Source of the DNA: an uncultured Lachnospiraceae bacterium
GTDB taxonomy: Bacteria; Bacillota; Clostridia; Lachnospirales; Lachnospiraceae
Length of the DNA stretch: 64,000 nt
Assembly: GCA_902779575.1 (NCBI GenBank)
Contig: CACZBW010000015.1
Coordinates: 21,726 to 85,725 of the forward strand
Direction: 5' to 3'
In this document: one piece after another, positions 1-9,335 of the stretch
How positions within the stretch are numbered: the stretch's first letter is position 1
Layout of the letters: every line of letters begins with the position of its first letter
The notes under the pieces: model-generated
What the model saw: the letters and a program-made list of their open reading frames with translations, nothing else
What the model was told of the DNA's origin: nothing
Databases searched by the model: none
Position numbers and translations under genes: made by a program

Positions 1-927
1 GAAGCTGAGGAGGCTGCTGCAGCTGCGGCAGCGGCGGCGGAAGCGGCAGTGGCGGAATTTTCTTCCGGAAGCGGGAATGCCGGCCTGATTTTCGCAGGCG
101 CCTTCGGTATTATTCTGAGGGAAGGACTTGAGGCGATTCTGGTCATCGCGGCTATCATCGCCTATCTGGTGAAATCCGGAAACGGCAGGAATCTGAAGAG
201 CGTGTATGCCGGTGCCGTTCTCGGGATCGCGGCAAGTTTCGCGGCAGCTTTCGGACTGACCATGCTGAAGAAGGCGGTCGGTGATGCCTACGGCGCACAG
301 TCACAGGAAATCATTGAGGGCATAACCGCCCTGATTGCTGTCTGCGTCCTCTTCTATGTAAGCAACTGGATGATTTCAAAAGCGGAAGCGGCATCCTGGT
401 CTCGTTATATAGACAGCAAGGTTCAGGGCTCTGTGGAGCGGGGGTCCGCGTTCGCCCTCTCCTTTACGGCATTTCTTTCCGTATTCCGTGAAGGAGCAGA
501 GGTGGTTCTGTTCTATCAGCCCATGCTGACGGACGACGGGAATCCGAAGATGGTCTGGGCCGGGTTCGCTGCGGGCTGTATTGTGCTGGTGGGCGTATAC
601 CTTGCCATCCGCTATCTGTCCATCAAGCTGCCGATCAAGCCTTTCTTCACCGCGACCAGTATTCTTATGGCAGTGATGTGCGTATCCTTCCTGGGCTCCG
701 GTATTAAGGAACTGGCGGAAGGCGGCGTGCTGGATGTCACCCGGATTCCGTGGATGCTCGATGAAAACAGCGTAACCGACGTACTGGGCATCTATCCGTA
801 CGCGGAGATGGTGATCCCGCAGCTGATCCTGATCGCGATTCTGATTGCCACCTTTGTGGCGGCCCATTATAAGGGCAAAATCGATGTGATCAATGCCGGG
901 AATGCCGCAGCGCAGACCGAAGGGTGA
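1..927 (+). CDS. FTR1-family iron permease (5' partial)
   Basis: Polytopic membrane permease of the FTR1/EfeU family, which imports ferric or ferrous iron. The reading frame is open from base 1 and begins in an Ala/Glu-rich linker, so the N-terminal part lies upstream of the window; the GTG at 49 is probably internal. Both family REXXE iron-binding motifs are visible: REGLE at 118-132 and REGAE at 487-501, each inside a hydrophobic helix. About seven membrane segments follow the linker. It heads a co-directional iron island with a P19 protein, a DUF2318 protein and ABC genes. The Ala-rich linker suggests the FTR1 version with a large extracytoplasmic N-domain (inference). Confidence 0.93.
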   Translation, partial: EAEEAAAAAAAAAEAAVAEFSSGSGNAGLIFAGAFGIILREGLEAILVIAAIIAYLVKSGNGRNLKSVYAGAVLGIAASFAAAFGLTMLKKAVGDAYGAQSQEIIEGITALIAVCVLFYVSNWMISKAEAASWSRYIDSKVQGSVERGSAFALSFTAFLSVFREGAEVVLFYQPMLTDDGNPKMVWAGFAAGCIVLVGVYLAIRYLSIKLPIKPFFTATSILMAVMCVSFLGSGIKELAEGGVLDVTRIPWMLDENSVTDVLGIYPYAEMVIPQLILIAILIATFVAAHYKGKIDVINAGNAAAQTEG

Positions 928-981
928 ATAACACAGGATTGTCCGGGGCATCATCCCGGACCCGGGAATGGTATCTGGAAG

Positions 982-1010
982 AACCGGCCTGTCCCGCGCC
1001 GGCCGGATTC
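982..1010 (+). terminator. Hairpin after the FTR1 gene
   Basis: An 8-bp GC-rich inverted repeat (left arm 982-989, right arm from 1001) is followed by a short T-rich stretch. A second hairpin lies at 941-961. These may attenuate rather than stop transcription, since the P19 gene continues in the same direction. Confidence 0.4.
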
Positions 1011-1051
1011 TTTGGATATAGATCAATAAAGTACATTCAAGGAGGATTGAC

Positions 1052-1648
1052 ATGAAGAAATTAGTGGCTATGGCTCTTGCTTCCATGATGGTTCTGTCCG
1101 CGGTTCCGGTAATGGCGGAAGAAGCTGGTTTCGAAGAGACTCCGATCGGTGAGGAGCAGGATATCGTTATCGAGGGCTTCGCATTCACGAATGAAGAGGG
1201 CGTTGAGACTGAATCCGGAATCCATGTGGCAGCAGTTTATTTCCAGCCCGTACAGATGGAGCCGGCGGATCAGGCCGGTCTGTCCGTGGAAGAGGCAAAC
1301 ATGCATATTGAAGCGGATATCTCTGCTAACGAGAACTGCTTCGGTATTGGTGTCGGCGACTGGTTCCCGTATCTGACTGTTGACTATGCTGTAAAGGATG
1401 CTGACGGAAACGTAGCTGTTGAAGGTACTTTCATGCCGATGAGCGCAAGCGATGGCCCGCACTACGGCGCGAACATCAATCTGCCGGATGCCGGAACCTA
1501 CACTCTGACATTCACAATCCACAGCCCGGCTGAGAACGGATATCTCCTTCATGTTGATGAAGAGACAGGCCCCGGCGCACAGTCTCTGTGGAATGATCCG
1601 ATCGTTGTAGATTTTGAAGGATGGGAGTATGTCCCGCAGGAGTGGTAA
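1052..1648 (+). CDS. P19/Tp34-family iron-binding protein
   Basis: Exported iron-transport protein of the P19/Tp34 family (Pfam Iron_transport). These dimers bind copper and iron and work with FTR1 permeases. A signal peptide occupies residues 1-22, with an Ala-x-Ala type end (VMA) and no lipobox cysteine. Family metal-site stretches are present: GIHVAAVYF, NMHIEADIS and GPHYGANI, holding the conserved His, Met and Glu residues. The 198-residue length fits the family. The start is fixed by AAGGAGG at about 1040. It sits between the FTR1 permease and the DUF2318 protein, as in the Campylobacter Cj1658-Cj1663 group. Confidence 0.92.
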   Translation: MKKLVAMALASMMVLSAVPVMAEEAGFEETPIGEEQDIVIEGFAFTNEEGVETESGIHVAAVYFQPVQMEPADQAGLSVEEANMHIEADISANENCFGIGVGDWFPYLTVDYAVKDADGNVAVEGTFMPMSASDGPHYGANINLPDAGTYTLTFTIHSPAENGYLLHVDEETGPGAQSLWNDPIVVDFEGWEYVPQEW

Positions 1649-1694
1649 TTACAGCTTCTGAACGGATCTGCTGACTTCGATCTGTATATAGGCT

Positions 1695-1731
1695 GGCTGG
1701 CATGTAAGACTGCGGGGACTGCATGCCAGTC
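1695..1731 (+). terminator. Hairpin between P19 and DUF2318 genes
   Basis: A 10-bp inverted repeat (1695-1704 with 1722-1731) follows the P19 stop codon. Two further small hairpins lie at 1751-1801. The T-run is weak, so this may be a processing or attenuation site that keeps P19 expression above that of the downstream genes. Confidence 0.4.
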
Positions 1732-1845
1732 GCTTTGTGCGTTTATCATTCAGCAGCGTCCAGGTGTTCCTGACGCTCTGATGCCGTCCGGAGGACGGCG
1801 CGCAGAACCGGTCGAAACGATAATCATTTTAGGGAGGCAGCTGTC

Positions 1846-3132
1846 TTGCTTAATTATATTGTCAAGGTTACGGAAGATCTGTCGGCGACAGTTGTCATGG
1901 TCGTCATGATCTATGCTTTTATGGAGATGCTGTTCCGCGGCCGCGGAAAGCGTTCCCAGAAAATCGCGATCGCTGCCGGTATCCTGGCGTCTGCTGTTAT
2001 GGCATTCGTCAAGAACAGGACAAGCAAAATCGCCACAAACCAGTGGAATCTCTATATCTTTTACGTTGCATTAATCGCAACTCTGGCTTTTTTCGTTTTC
2101 GCGCTCATCTGCCTGAACAGCAGAAGAGAGCAGATGTCTTTTGCGGAAGGGATGACACATCTCAGTGCCGCTGTGCTTTCGGCTGACCTGATCTTCTATG
2201 AAGCGCCGGATGTCATGGCTTATCCGTTCCTTTTTGATATCGGGAAAGAGGGCGTTATCTCCGTCCGCTTCCTGGTCCGTCTGATCGGCTGGCTGCTTGC
2301 TCTGGTACTGGTTTATGTACTGGGACTGTTGCTGTATAAAGCGATCATTGCTTTGAATTCTGCAGGGATACTGACTCTGTCCCTGTTCCTGGCCCTGCTT
2401 GCCAACGCAGTTCGTCTTTTCGGCCTGATTCTCGGAAAATGGATCGTGAAGCCCAAGTGGCTGACATGGCCAGATTTCAGTTCCAAGGATCATCCCTGGG
2501 CGTTCCCTGTGGCAATGTTTGTGTCCAACCATACATTGCTGTTTATCATTCTGATCTGCGCCTCTGCCATGATCATCCCGCTTGTCCTGTTTGCCAGGAG
2601 CCTTCGGATTACGGAGCCTTATGACAATCCGGCGCAGCGCAGGAAACTCCTGGCAAAAAACAGGAGACAGAGACGCTGGTCCGCCGCCATTCTGGTCTGC
2701 ATGGCGATCGCTGTCGTCAACCTGACGGCGGTGAAGGCCTACGACAACCGGGTTGTGGAGCTGTCCCCGCCGGAAGAATATACGGTTGAGGGAGACAAGA
2801 TCCTGATCCCGCTCGAAAATCTGGAAGACGGCCACCTGCACCGCTATGAATACACTACAAAAGATAAGGTCGATGTCCGCTGGATTGTGATCAGGAAGCC
2901 CGGCGCTTCTTCCTATGGTGTAGGCCTGGATGCCTGCAATGTCTGTGGAATCGCAGGATATTTCGAGCGCAGCGGTCAGGTGGTCTGCAAGAGATGCGAC
3001 GTCGTCATGAATATCAATACCATCGGCTTCAAGGGCGGCTGTAATCCGATCCCGCTTGCTTACAAGGTCGACGGCGGCAATATGATTATCGAACTTTCAG
3101 ACGTTCTTGACGTTGAGGATGAATTCAAATAA
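1846..3132 (+). CDS. DUF2318 Fe-S-type membrane protein
   Basis: Membrane protein of 428 residues with a C-terminal DUF2318 domain. The N-terminal two thirds carry about eight hydrophobic segments. An extracytoplasmic domain follows with a cysteine cluster: CNVC at 364-367, CKRC at 381-384 and a further Cys near 398. The family is annotated as Fe-S-containing and always travels with FTR1/P19 systems, where electron transfer for iron reduction has been proposed but, as far as I know, not settled. The start is TTG at 1846, 8 bases after AGGGAGG at 1831. Confidence 0.88.
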   Translation: MLNYIVKVTEDLSATVVMVVMIYAFMEMLFRGRGKRSQKIAIAAGILASAVMAFVKNRTSKIATNQWNLYIFYVALIATLAFFVFALICLNSRREQMSFAEGMTHLSAAVLSADLIFYEAPDVMAYPFLFDIGKEGVISVRFLVRLIGWLLALVLVYVLGLLLYKAIIALNSAGILTLSLFLALLANAVRLFGLILGKWIVKPKWLTWPDFSSKDHPWAFPVAMFVSNHTLLFIILICASAMIIPLVLFARSLRITEPYDNPAQRRKLLAKNRRQRRWSAAILVCMAIAVVNLTAVKAYDNRVVELSPPEEYTVEGDKILIPLENLEDGHLHRYEYTTKDKVDVRWIVIRKPGASSYGVGLDACNVCGIAGYFERSGQVVCKRCDVVMNINTIGFKGGCNPIPLAYKVDGGNMIIELSDVLDVEDEFK

Positions 3133-3227
3133 TACCAGTCCGAAAGTTTGCCTGTATCTTGTACCTGCAGGCAGCAGGGACGGGTATCAGCGGGACTTTC
3201 AAGGTAATCCAGTAAGGAGAGAACAGT

Positions 3228-4526
3228 ATGTTTATCCGCATGATCCGGGGAGCACTTGTCAGACAGCGCGGCAAGATGTTCCTGATTGCGTTTACGATCG
3301 CACTGGGCGCCTCCCTGGCCACGGCCATGCTGAACGTCATGCTTGACGTCGGCGACAAGGTCAACCAGGAGCTGAAGACATACGGCGCCAATATTACGGT
3401 AAAACCCAACAGTTCCACCCTGCTTTCGAGTCTTTACGACGTGGAGGATGAGGGGGAACAGATCGAGACGGCCTATCTGAACGAGGAAGACGTCAGTAAA
3501 CTGAAAACCATTTTCTGGGCCTACAATATCGTTGACTTTGCTCCCTTCATGAAGATGGCGGTCACTCTGGAAGACGGAAATGAAGCCGAGGCTGTCGGGA
3601 CATGGTTCAATCATCATCTGGACCTGACGACCGGAGAGTCTCTGGATGCCGGCGTCGTGAGTCTGAGAAGCTGGTGGGAGGTAACGGATGGAAGCTGGAT
3701 CGATGAACAGAATGATCCGGTCAATACCATCATGGTGGGACGAATGCTTGCCGTCCGTCAGGGCTGGAATGCGGGCCAAACAGTCACCCTGACCGGTCCC
3801 CGGGGTTCGGAAGAGGTGACGATTGCCGGAATCTATGATGCCGGCGGCGATGAAGATGAACAGATCTACGCTCCACTCGATCTGGTCCAGAAGCTGAACG
3901 GGCTGGATGGGAAAGTGGAGTCCATCGAAGTCAGCGCCATCACCACGCCGGACAATGATCTGGCGAAACGCGCGGCACAGAACCCGGCGGCCCTCTCCGC
4001 GGCTGATTATGAGACCTGGTACTGCACGGCCTATGTCAGCGCAATCTGCTACCAGATCCAGGAAGCTATTCCGGACGCGGTCGCGTCAGCTGTCAGACAG
4101 GTGGCGGAATCCGAGGGGAGCATCCTCGACAAGACACAGCTGCTTATGATCCTGATCACAATTCTGAGCCTGATCGGGGCGGCGCTGGGAATCTCCAACC
4201 TGGTTACAGCCAGCGTGATGGAGCGTGCCCAGGAGTTCGGCCTGATGAAGGCGATCGGCGCGAAGGACTATTCCATTACAGGACTGGTCATGATTGAGAT
4301 CCTCATCACCGCCCTGGTCGGCGGTGTTGCCGGCTACTTTATGGGATTCGGTTTTGCACAGCTGATCGGACATTCGGTGTTCGGGTCCGCGATCGAAATG
4401 AAGGTAATGGTGATTCCGATCGTCGTCGTTCTGATCGCTCTGGTCACAGCAGCCGGCAGTCTGCCGGCAATCCGCATGATCCTCCGCCTTCGCCCGGCAG
4501 AAGTTCTGCACGGAAGCAAGACCTGA
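3228..4526 (+). CDS. FtsX/MacB-type ABC permease
   Basis: ABC transporter permease of the MacB/LolCE class. It has an N-terminal membrane helix, a large extracytoplasmic domain (about residues 40-290) and three C-terminal helices forming an FtsX domain that carries the typical ERAQEFGLMKAIGA segment. It is 432 residues long and preceded by AAGGAGAG. It lies 95 bases after the DUF2318 gene and 19 bases before a second permease, which together with the next ATPase would form a heterodimeric complex. The counterparts in Ftr1/P19 clusters are part of the iron-uptake machinery; the exact cargo is unknown. Confidence 0.9.
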   Translation: MFIRMIRGALVRQRGKMFLIAFTIALGASLATAMLNVMLDVGDKVNQELKTYGANITVKPNSSTLLSSLYDVEDEGEQIETAYLNEEDVSKLKTIFWAYNIVDFAPFMKMAVTLEDGNEAEAVGTWFNHHLDLTTGESLDAGVVSLRSWWEVTDGSWIDEQNDPVNTIMVGRMLAVRQGWNAGQTVTLTGPRGSEEVTIAGIYDAGGDEDEQIYAPLDLVQKLNGLDGKVESIEVSAITTPDNDLAKRAAQNPAALSAADYETWYCTAYVSAICYQIQEAIPDAVASAVRQVAESEGSILDKTQLLMILITILSLIGAALGISNLVTASVMERAQEFGLMKAIGAKDYSITGLVMIEILITALVGGVAGYFMGFGFAQLIGHSVFGSAIEMKVMVIPIVVVLIALVTAAGSLPAIRMILRLRPAEVLHGSKT

Positions 4527-4545
4527 CAGGGGAGGAGAACAGCAG

Positions 4546-5691
4546 ATGAATACAAAGAGAAAAATGTTTCTGAAGATGGTTACCGCTTCCCTGCTTCGCA
4601 GACGGTCGCGCATGCTGATCGCGCTCCTGTCCATCGCGGTCGGAGCAACCATTCTTTCAGGTCTTGTTACGATCTATTATGATGTTCCCAGGCAGATGGG
4701 GGCACAGTTCAGAAATTACGGGGCAAATATGATTCTTGTTCCGGCCTCCGGGGCTTCGATGACGACGGAATCCGCCTCAGAGGCGCTGAAAGAAATTCCT
4801 CCCGATAATCTGATCGGTGCTTCTCCCTACCGCTATGTCAATGTGGAGATGACAAGCAGACAGAGAACCTTTATTGCCGCCGGAACCGATTTTGAGCAGG
4901 TTATGTCGACCAGCCCCTATTTTGTTGTGGAGGGGGAGTGGCCGCGGAATGACCGTGAAATTCTCGTCGGAAAAGAAACCGCGGAGCTGGTCGGCGTGAA
5001 GATCAATTCCGTCATGGAGCTGTCTTTCCGGAATGAGGAGACGAAGAAGAGAAACCGCATCAATTTTACAGTATCCGGACTTCTTGATACGGGCGGCGAA
5101 GAGGAATCCTATCTCTTTATGACCATGAAAGCTATGGAGGATCTGACCGGAATCACAGATACCCTTGACGTTATGGAAATGAGTGTGTCGGCAGCCGAAG
5201 ATGAGCTGAACAGTTATGCGGAAGCAATCTCCGCCGCGAATCCCGATATCAGCGCCCGGCTGGTCAAGAGAGTGACCAAGTCGGAGGCTTCGGTTCTTTC
5301 CAAGCTGCAGGCACTGGTCCTGATTGTCACCCTGGTCGTCCTTGCTCTGACGATGATCTGTGTCTGCACCACCATGATGGCCGTCGTATCTGAACGGCGC
5401 AGGGAGATTGGCCTGAGAAAGGCGCTTGGTGCATCGGACCAGAGCATCCGGGCGGAGTTTCTGGGCGAGGGTATGTTCCTCGGTCTTCTAGGCGGGCTTC
5501 TTGGAACGGCGCTCGGATTTGCGTTTGCACAGTTTGTAAGCGTAAATGTGTTCGAGTCTTCCATCAGCTTCCAGCCGCTGCTCCTGCCTCTCACGGTTGT
5601 CGTGTCGGTCGTGGTTTCCGCTCTTTCCTGCATGCTGCCGATCAAAAACGCTATTGCGGTTGATCCGGCCCTGGTGCTGAAGGGAGAGTAA
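4546..5691 (+). CDS. FtsX/MacB-type ABC permease
   Basis: Second permease of the pair, 381 residues, with the same architecture: one N-terminal helix, a MacB periplasmic-core-like extracytoplasmic domain and a C-terminal three-helix FtsX domain containing ERRREIGLRKALGAS. The start follows GGGGAGGAG closely. The short gap to its neighbour and the ATPase 50 bases downstream indicate one operon. The two permeases are homologous but divergent, consistent with a heterodimer. Confidence 0.9.
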   Translation: MNTKRKMFLKMVTASLLRRRSRMLIALLSIAVGATILSGLVTIYYDVPRQMGAQFRNYGANMILVPASGASMTTESASEALKEIPPDNLIGASPYRYVNVEMTSRQRTFIAAGTDFEQVMSTSPYFVVEGEWPRNDREILVGKETAELVGVKINSVMELSFRNEETKKRNRINFTVSGLLDTGGEEESYLFMTMKAMEDLTGITDTLDVMEMSVSAAEDELNSYAEAISAANPDISARLVKRVTKSEASVLSKLQALVLIVTLVVLALTMICVCTTMMAVVSERRREIGLRKALGASDQSIRAEFLGEGMFLGLLGGLLGTALGFAFAQFVSVNVFESSISFQPLLLPLTVVVSVVVSALSCMLPIKNAIAVDPALVLKGE

Positions 5692-5740
5692 GACATAAAC
5701 ATATCAGAACATCATATGACTCAGCAGAGGAGAATGAGAC

Positions 5741-6415
5741 ATGAGTCTTCTAGAATTAAAGGACATATCCAAGATATACGGAGAACTGAAAGCACTTGAT
5801 AATGTCAGCATCCATGTGGACAAAGGAGAGTGGGTCGCGATCATGGGTCCGTCCGGATCCGGCAAGAGTACGATGATGAATATCATCGGATGCATGGACA
5901 AGCCTTCAAAGGGGCAGGTCTTTCTGGACGGCGTAGATATTTCAAAAGAAAGCAGCAGGAAGCTGACGGAGATCCGCCGCGACAAGATCGGCCTGATCTT
6001 CCAGCAGTTCCATATGGTGAATTATCTCACCGCAGTAGAGAATATCATGGTTTCCCAGTATTATCATTCCCTGCCGGATGAGGAGGAAGCGCTGGAAGCA
6101 CTTGGCCGCGTCGGGCTGCGGGACAGGGCAAAACATCTTCCCAGCCAGCTTTCCGGAGGAGAACAGCAGCGTGTCTGCGTTGCGCGTGCCCTGATCAATC
6201 ATCCGGAACTGATTCTGGCGGACGAACCGACCGGTAATCTGGATGAGGCAAATGAGAACATTGTTCTGGATCTTTTCAGGCAGCTACACAGGGAGGGAAC
6301 GACCCTGATCGTTGTCACCCATGACCCCGAGGTGGCGGAGGCAGCCCAGAGGACGATTGTCCTGGAGCATGGACGTGTTGCCAGGGAGATTATAAACGAG
6401 AATTTCCAGGAATGA
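5741..6415 (+). CDS. ABC transporter ATPase (MacB/LolD type)
   Basis: ATP-binding subunit of 224 residues. Walker A GPSGSGKS is at about 36-43, the Q-loop is in LIFQQF, the signature LSGGEQQR is near 138, and Walker B LILADEPTG is followed by a switch His in VVTHD. It is the LolD/MacB subfamily that partners FtsX-type permeases. It follows two such permeases and precedes a third, so it most likely energises the first pair. An RBS (GAGGAG) lies before the ATG. Confidence 0.93.
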   Translation: MSLLELKDISKIYGELKALDNVSIHVDKGEWVAIMGPSGSGKSTMMNIIGCMDKPSKGQVFLDGVDISKESSRKLTEIRRDKIGLIFQQFHMVNYLTAVENIMVSQYYHSLPDEEEALEALGRVGLRDRAKHLPSQLSGGEQQRVCVARALINHPELILADEPTGNLDEANENIVLDLFRQLHREGTTLIVVTHDPEVAEAAQRTIVLEHGRVAREIINENFQE

Positions 6416-6491
6416 GAAATGCGTGAAAAACAGTCTTTCACGGCAGTTAATGCCGCCGGAGAAAGGGCGGCGGAATGGAGAGGGACAATAT

Positions 6492-7691
6492 ATGGACTTC
6501 AGGAAACTTCCCATAAGGAATCTGGTCCGCAGGCCGGGAAGGACTGCTACCCTGGTTCTTCTTGTACTTCTTCTGTCTTTTACCATGTTCGGCGGGGCTC
6601 TTACCCTGCTGAGCATCCGGGGAGGGACGAAGAGCCTGGAAGGCCGTCTGGGGGCTGACGTGATCGTGGTTCCCTCCGAGATGGCCTCGAAGGTGAATCT
6701 TGACAATGTCCTCCTTATGGGAACGACCGGCTCATACTATATGAAGGCGGATATTCTGGATCAGATCCGCGCGGTGGAAGGCGTTGAAAAAGCTTCAGCC
6801 CAGCTTTTTATGGCTTCTCTGCGTGCTTCCTGCTGCTCTGTGGCAGTTCAGGTCATCGGCTTTGATCCGGAGGAGGATTTTACCGTACAGCCCTGGATAA
6901 CAAGGAGCTTCAAACGCGGCCTGGGCGATATGGAGGTCCTGGTCGGGAGCCGTGTGAGTACGGAGGTGGGAGGAAACATCCGGATTTATGAGAAGGACTG
7001 CAGGGTTGCCGGGCGCCTGGAGAGCACCGGCACACAGATGGATACGGCGGTCTATGCCACGATTGATACGGTCCGGACTCTCATAAAGGCTGCGGAAGAC
7101 CTCGGGCATGATCTGAAGCTTCCCGGCGACCCCTCGGAACTGGTATCTGCCGTTTATGTAAAGGTAAGCGATGGCGCCAGTGCTGACAATGCGGCAGGCT
7201 ATATTAACGGACACATCCGCAGGACTGAAGCGATCCGGACAAAAAACATGCTGACCGATGTATCCGACAGCATGGCGGGGGTATCCTTCGTTATGACAAT
7301 CCTGATCGCCGCTGTCTGGCTTCTGGTATTCTTTCTGATCCTGATCGCCTTTCTGATGATTCTGAGGGAGAGAAAGAAGGAATTCGCTTCCCTCCGGGTT
7401 CTGGGGGCTTCCTCCGGAATGCTTTCCAGCATGGTTTTCCGGGAGACCGCCATTATCAGTTTTACTGGAGGCCTGGCAGGAATCGCGCTTGCCTGCCTGA
7501 TTGTTTTTCCCTTCAGTGCGCTGATCGAAAAAATGCTGGATCTTCCCTTTCTGAGACCAGCAGCCGGAACAATCGCCGGCCTTGCTGTAGGAACTCTTGT
7601 CATGTGCATGATTACAGGAATTATCGCATCCGCATGGAGCGCGTACAAGCTGGGGCATGTGGACGTGAGTATGATTCTTCGGGAAGAATAA
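6492..7691 (+). CDS. FtsX-type ABC permease (second set)
   Basis: Third FtsX-like permease, 399 residues from the chosen start. The frame is open back to a GTG at 6423, but GGAGAGGG ends 7 bases before the ATG at 6492, so that start is preferred. It has an N-terminal helix, an extracytoplasmic domain (about 45-260) and three C-terminal helices with the FtsX-type ERKKEFASLRVLGAS segment. An ATPase follows 42 bases downstream, making a separate permease/ATPase pair added to the core iron cluster. Confidence 0.88.
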   Translation: MDFRKLPIRNLVRRPGRTATLVLLVLLLSFTMFGGALTLLSIRGGTKSLEGRLGADVIVVPSEMASKVNLDNVLLMGTTGSYYMKADILDQIRAVEGVEKASAQLFMASLRASCCSVAVQVIGFDPEEDFTVQPWITRSFKRGLGDMEVLVGSRVSTEVGGNIRIYEKDCRVAGRLESTGTQMDTAVYATIDTVRTLIKAAEDLGHDLKLPGDPSELVSAVYVKVSDGASADNAAGYINGHIRRTEAIRTKNMLTDVSDSMAGVSFVMTILIAAVWLLVFFLILIAFLMILRERKKEFASLRVLGASSGMLSSMVFRETAIISFTGGLAGIALACLIVFPFSALIEKMLDLPFLRPAAGTIAGLAVGTLVMCMITGIIASAWSAYKLGHVDVSMILREE

Positions 7692-7733
7692 AAAGATGAG
7701 AGATATTGTTCTTGATGAGAAAGGATTTGGAAG

Positions 7734-8432
7734 ATGGAGCTTTGCGCACAGCAGATTGCCAAATGGTATCACCGCAGGAGCGACGGAGCAAACCGGTTTT
7801 TCGCTGTAAAGGAGATGTCTTTCTCTGCCTGTTCCGGAACGCTGACGGTACTTACCGGAAGAAGCGGAAGCGGGAAAACAACGCTGCTTCATATGCTCGG
7901 AACCCTGCTTCGGCCGGATCAGGGGAAGGTTCTGCTCGACGGCAGGGATCTGTACTCCATGGATGACAGAGAGCTGTCAAGATTCCGCAATTCCCGTTAT
8001 GGAATTATCCCGCAGGGATATACGGCGGTACGGTCGCTGACGGTCCTTGAGAATATACTTCTTCCCGTTAAGATGTACGGCCGGGGAAAGGATGTCCTTT
8101 CCGGCCCGGACCCCGCGAAGCAGGAAGCGCAGCGCCTTCTTCTCCGATTTGGAATGGCGGACCTGTCCGACGAGTATCCGGACCGGCTCTCAGGAGGCGA
8201 ACAGAGAAGGCTTGCAGTGGCGAGAGCGCTTGCGGGTAAACCGCCGGTTATCCTGGCGGATGAACCGACAGGCGATCTTGATGACGAGAATACGGCGTGT
8301 GTGATGGAGGAACTGAGAAAGGCCGCGGATGAGGGGGCGATTGTCGTTGTGGTTACCCATGAGAATGACGCGCTGTCCTATGCGGATTATTCCTGGCGGA
8401 TGAACGCGGGATATTTAGCGGCAGAGAATTAA
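7734..8432 (+). CDS. ABC transporter ATPase (second set)
   Basis: ATP-binding subunit of 232 residues in the MacB/LolD subfamily. Walker A GRSGSGKT is at 42-49, the Q-loop in IIPQGY, the signature LSGGEQRR, Walker B VILADEPTGD and the switch His in VVTHE. It is only distantly similar to the first ATPase of this island. Its partner is the preceding permease, and the DUF4418 gene follows closely, so the three are likely co-transcribed. Confidence 0.9.
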   Translation: MELCAQQIAKWYHRRSDGANRFFAVKEMSFSACSGTLTVLTGRSGSGKTTLLHMLGTLLRPDQGKVLLDGRDLYSMDDRELSRFRNSRYGIIPQGYTAVRSLTVLENILLPVKMYGRGKDVLSGPDPAKQEAQRLLLRFGMADLSDEYPDRLSGGEQRRLAVARALAGKPPVILADEPTGDLDDENTACVMEELRKAADEGAIVVVVTHENDALSYADYSWRMNAGYLAAEN

Positions 8433-8517
8433 GAAAGCTGCTGTGACCATATCTGCAGAAACATTGATAAATCAGCGTACTTTTATACATAAAAGAAAGA
8501 CGGAGGTTCTGAAATTT

Positions 8518-8925
8518 ATGAGACACTCTGAAAAAAGAGCAGGAGCGACGGATTTTCTTCTGCTGCTGTTAACCATACTGTTCCCGGCAGGCCTGCTTTC
8601 TGTATTCAAGGGCTGCCCTGCCGGGGAGGACGGAAGCTGGATGAGCTGTCACTGGGCTGAGATGGCAGTTCTTGGGATAAGCTGTGTTCTGCTGATCTGT
8701 GCGCTCATCCATCTTTTTGTACCGGACCCCGGTGTAAAAACCGGAATTGACGCAGCTGTGATTCCGATGGCGGCGCTGAGCATCTTCCTTCCGAAGAATC
8801 TGATCAGGCTCTGTATGATGGCTGACATGCGCTGCCATGTGTATATGCGGCCTTTCACGGCGGTGCTTTCAGCTCTGATTCTTTGCATGGCTTTCGTGGA
8901 TCTGCTGCTGTACAAAAGAAAATAA
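8518..8925 (+). CDS. DUF4418 membrane protein
   Basis: Small membrane protein of 135 residues with four hydrophobic segments. The pattern GC...MSCHW after helix 1 and LCMM..MRCH before helix 4 matches the DUF4418 family, whose function is unknown. The conserved Cys and His residues at the membrane edge suggest metal or redox involvement (inference). The frame is open upstream to 8443, but CGGAGG at 8501 selects the ATG at 8518. It closes the iron/ABC island. Confidence 0.75.
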   Translation: MRHSEKRAGATDFLLLLLTILFPAGLLSVFKGCPAGEDGSWMSCHWAEMAVLGISCVLLICALIHLFVPDPGVKTGIDAAVIPMAALSIFLPKNLIRLCMMADMRCHVYMRPFTAVLSALILCMAFVDLLLYKRK

Positions 8926-9032
8926 GAACGGAAAAATTCTCCGGAAAAGGGCAGGAAACAGAACCTGCTCTTATTTTTTTGCGCAGTATGGTATGAGAGA
9001 AGCCAGTATGGTATGATGATTCATTATGATTG

Positions 9033-9300
9033 ATTATTATGATTGCGGCGCCAAAAGTATGCTCTGTAAAATTGTATAAACAATTCTGACGGCTTCCGCG
9101 TGAAGAACTTCTAATCTCCTCATAAAATGCTGAAAACGTACGAAAAAAAGTCCAAACTCGCCCTGAAGGGCTCAGACAGTGGACTTTTTTTCGAACAACG
9201 CATTTTATGACGAGCCAGGAAGTTCTAATCACTTGTGCAGATGTCAGATTTATTTATACAATTTCCCAGACCTGACTTTTGGCGAGTGAATCATTATTAT
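9033..9300. repeat. 268-bp imperfect palindromic element (MITE-like)
   Basis: The two halves of this intergenic stretch are imperfect reverse complements of each other. Matching arms, from outside inward: about 9033-9044 with 9289-9300; CGCCAAAAGT (9049-9058) with its complement near 9276-9285; 9068-9090 with 9243-9264; CATAAAATGC (9121-9130) with 9200-9209; and a perfect 13-bp arm 9141-9153 with 9181-9193. No coding frame is evident inside. The form fits a non-autonomous palindromic repeat or a MITE. Only one copy is seen here. Confidence 0.6.
9141..9193. terminator. Bidirectional terminator in the palindrome core
   Basis: A perfect 13-bp arm, CGAAAAAAAGTCC with its complement, encloses a smaller GCCCT/AGGGC hairpin. 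The A-run on one side and the seven-T run on the other give a terminator shape on both strands, separating the DUF4418 gene from the esterase gene. Confidence 0.7.
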
Positions 9301-9335
9301 AAAATAATACCCGGGAAACGGAGGAGAAACAAAGT

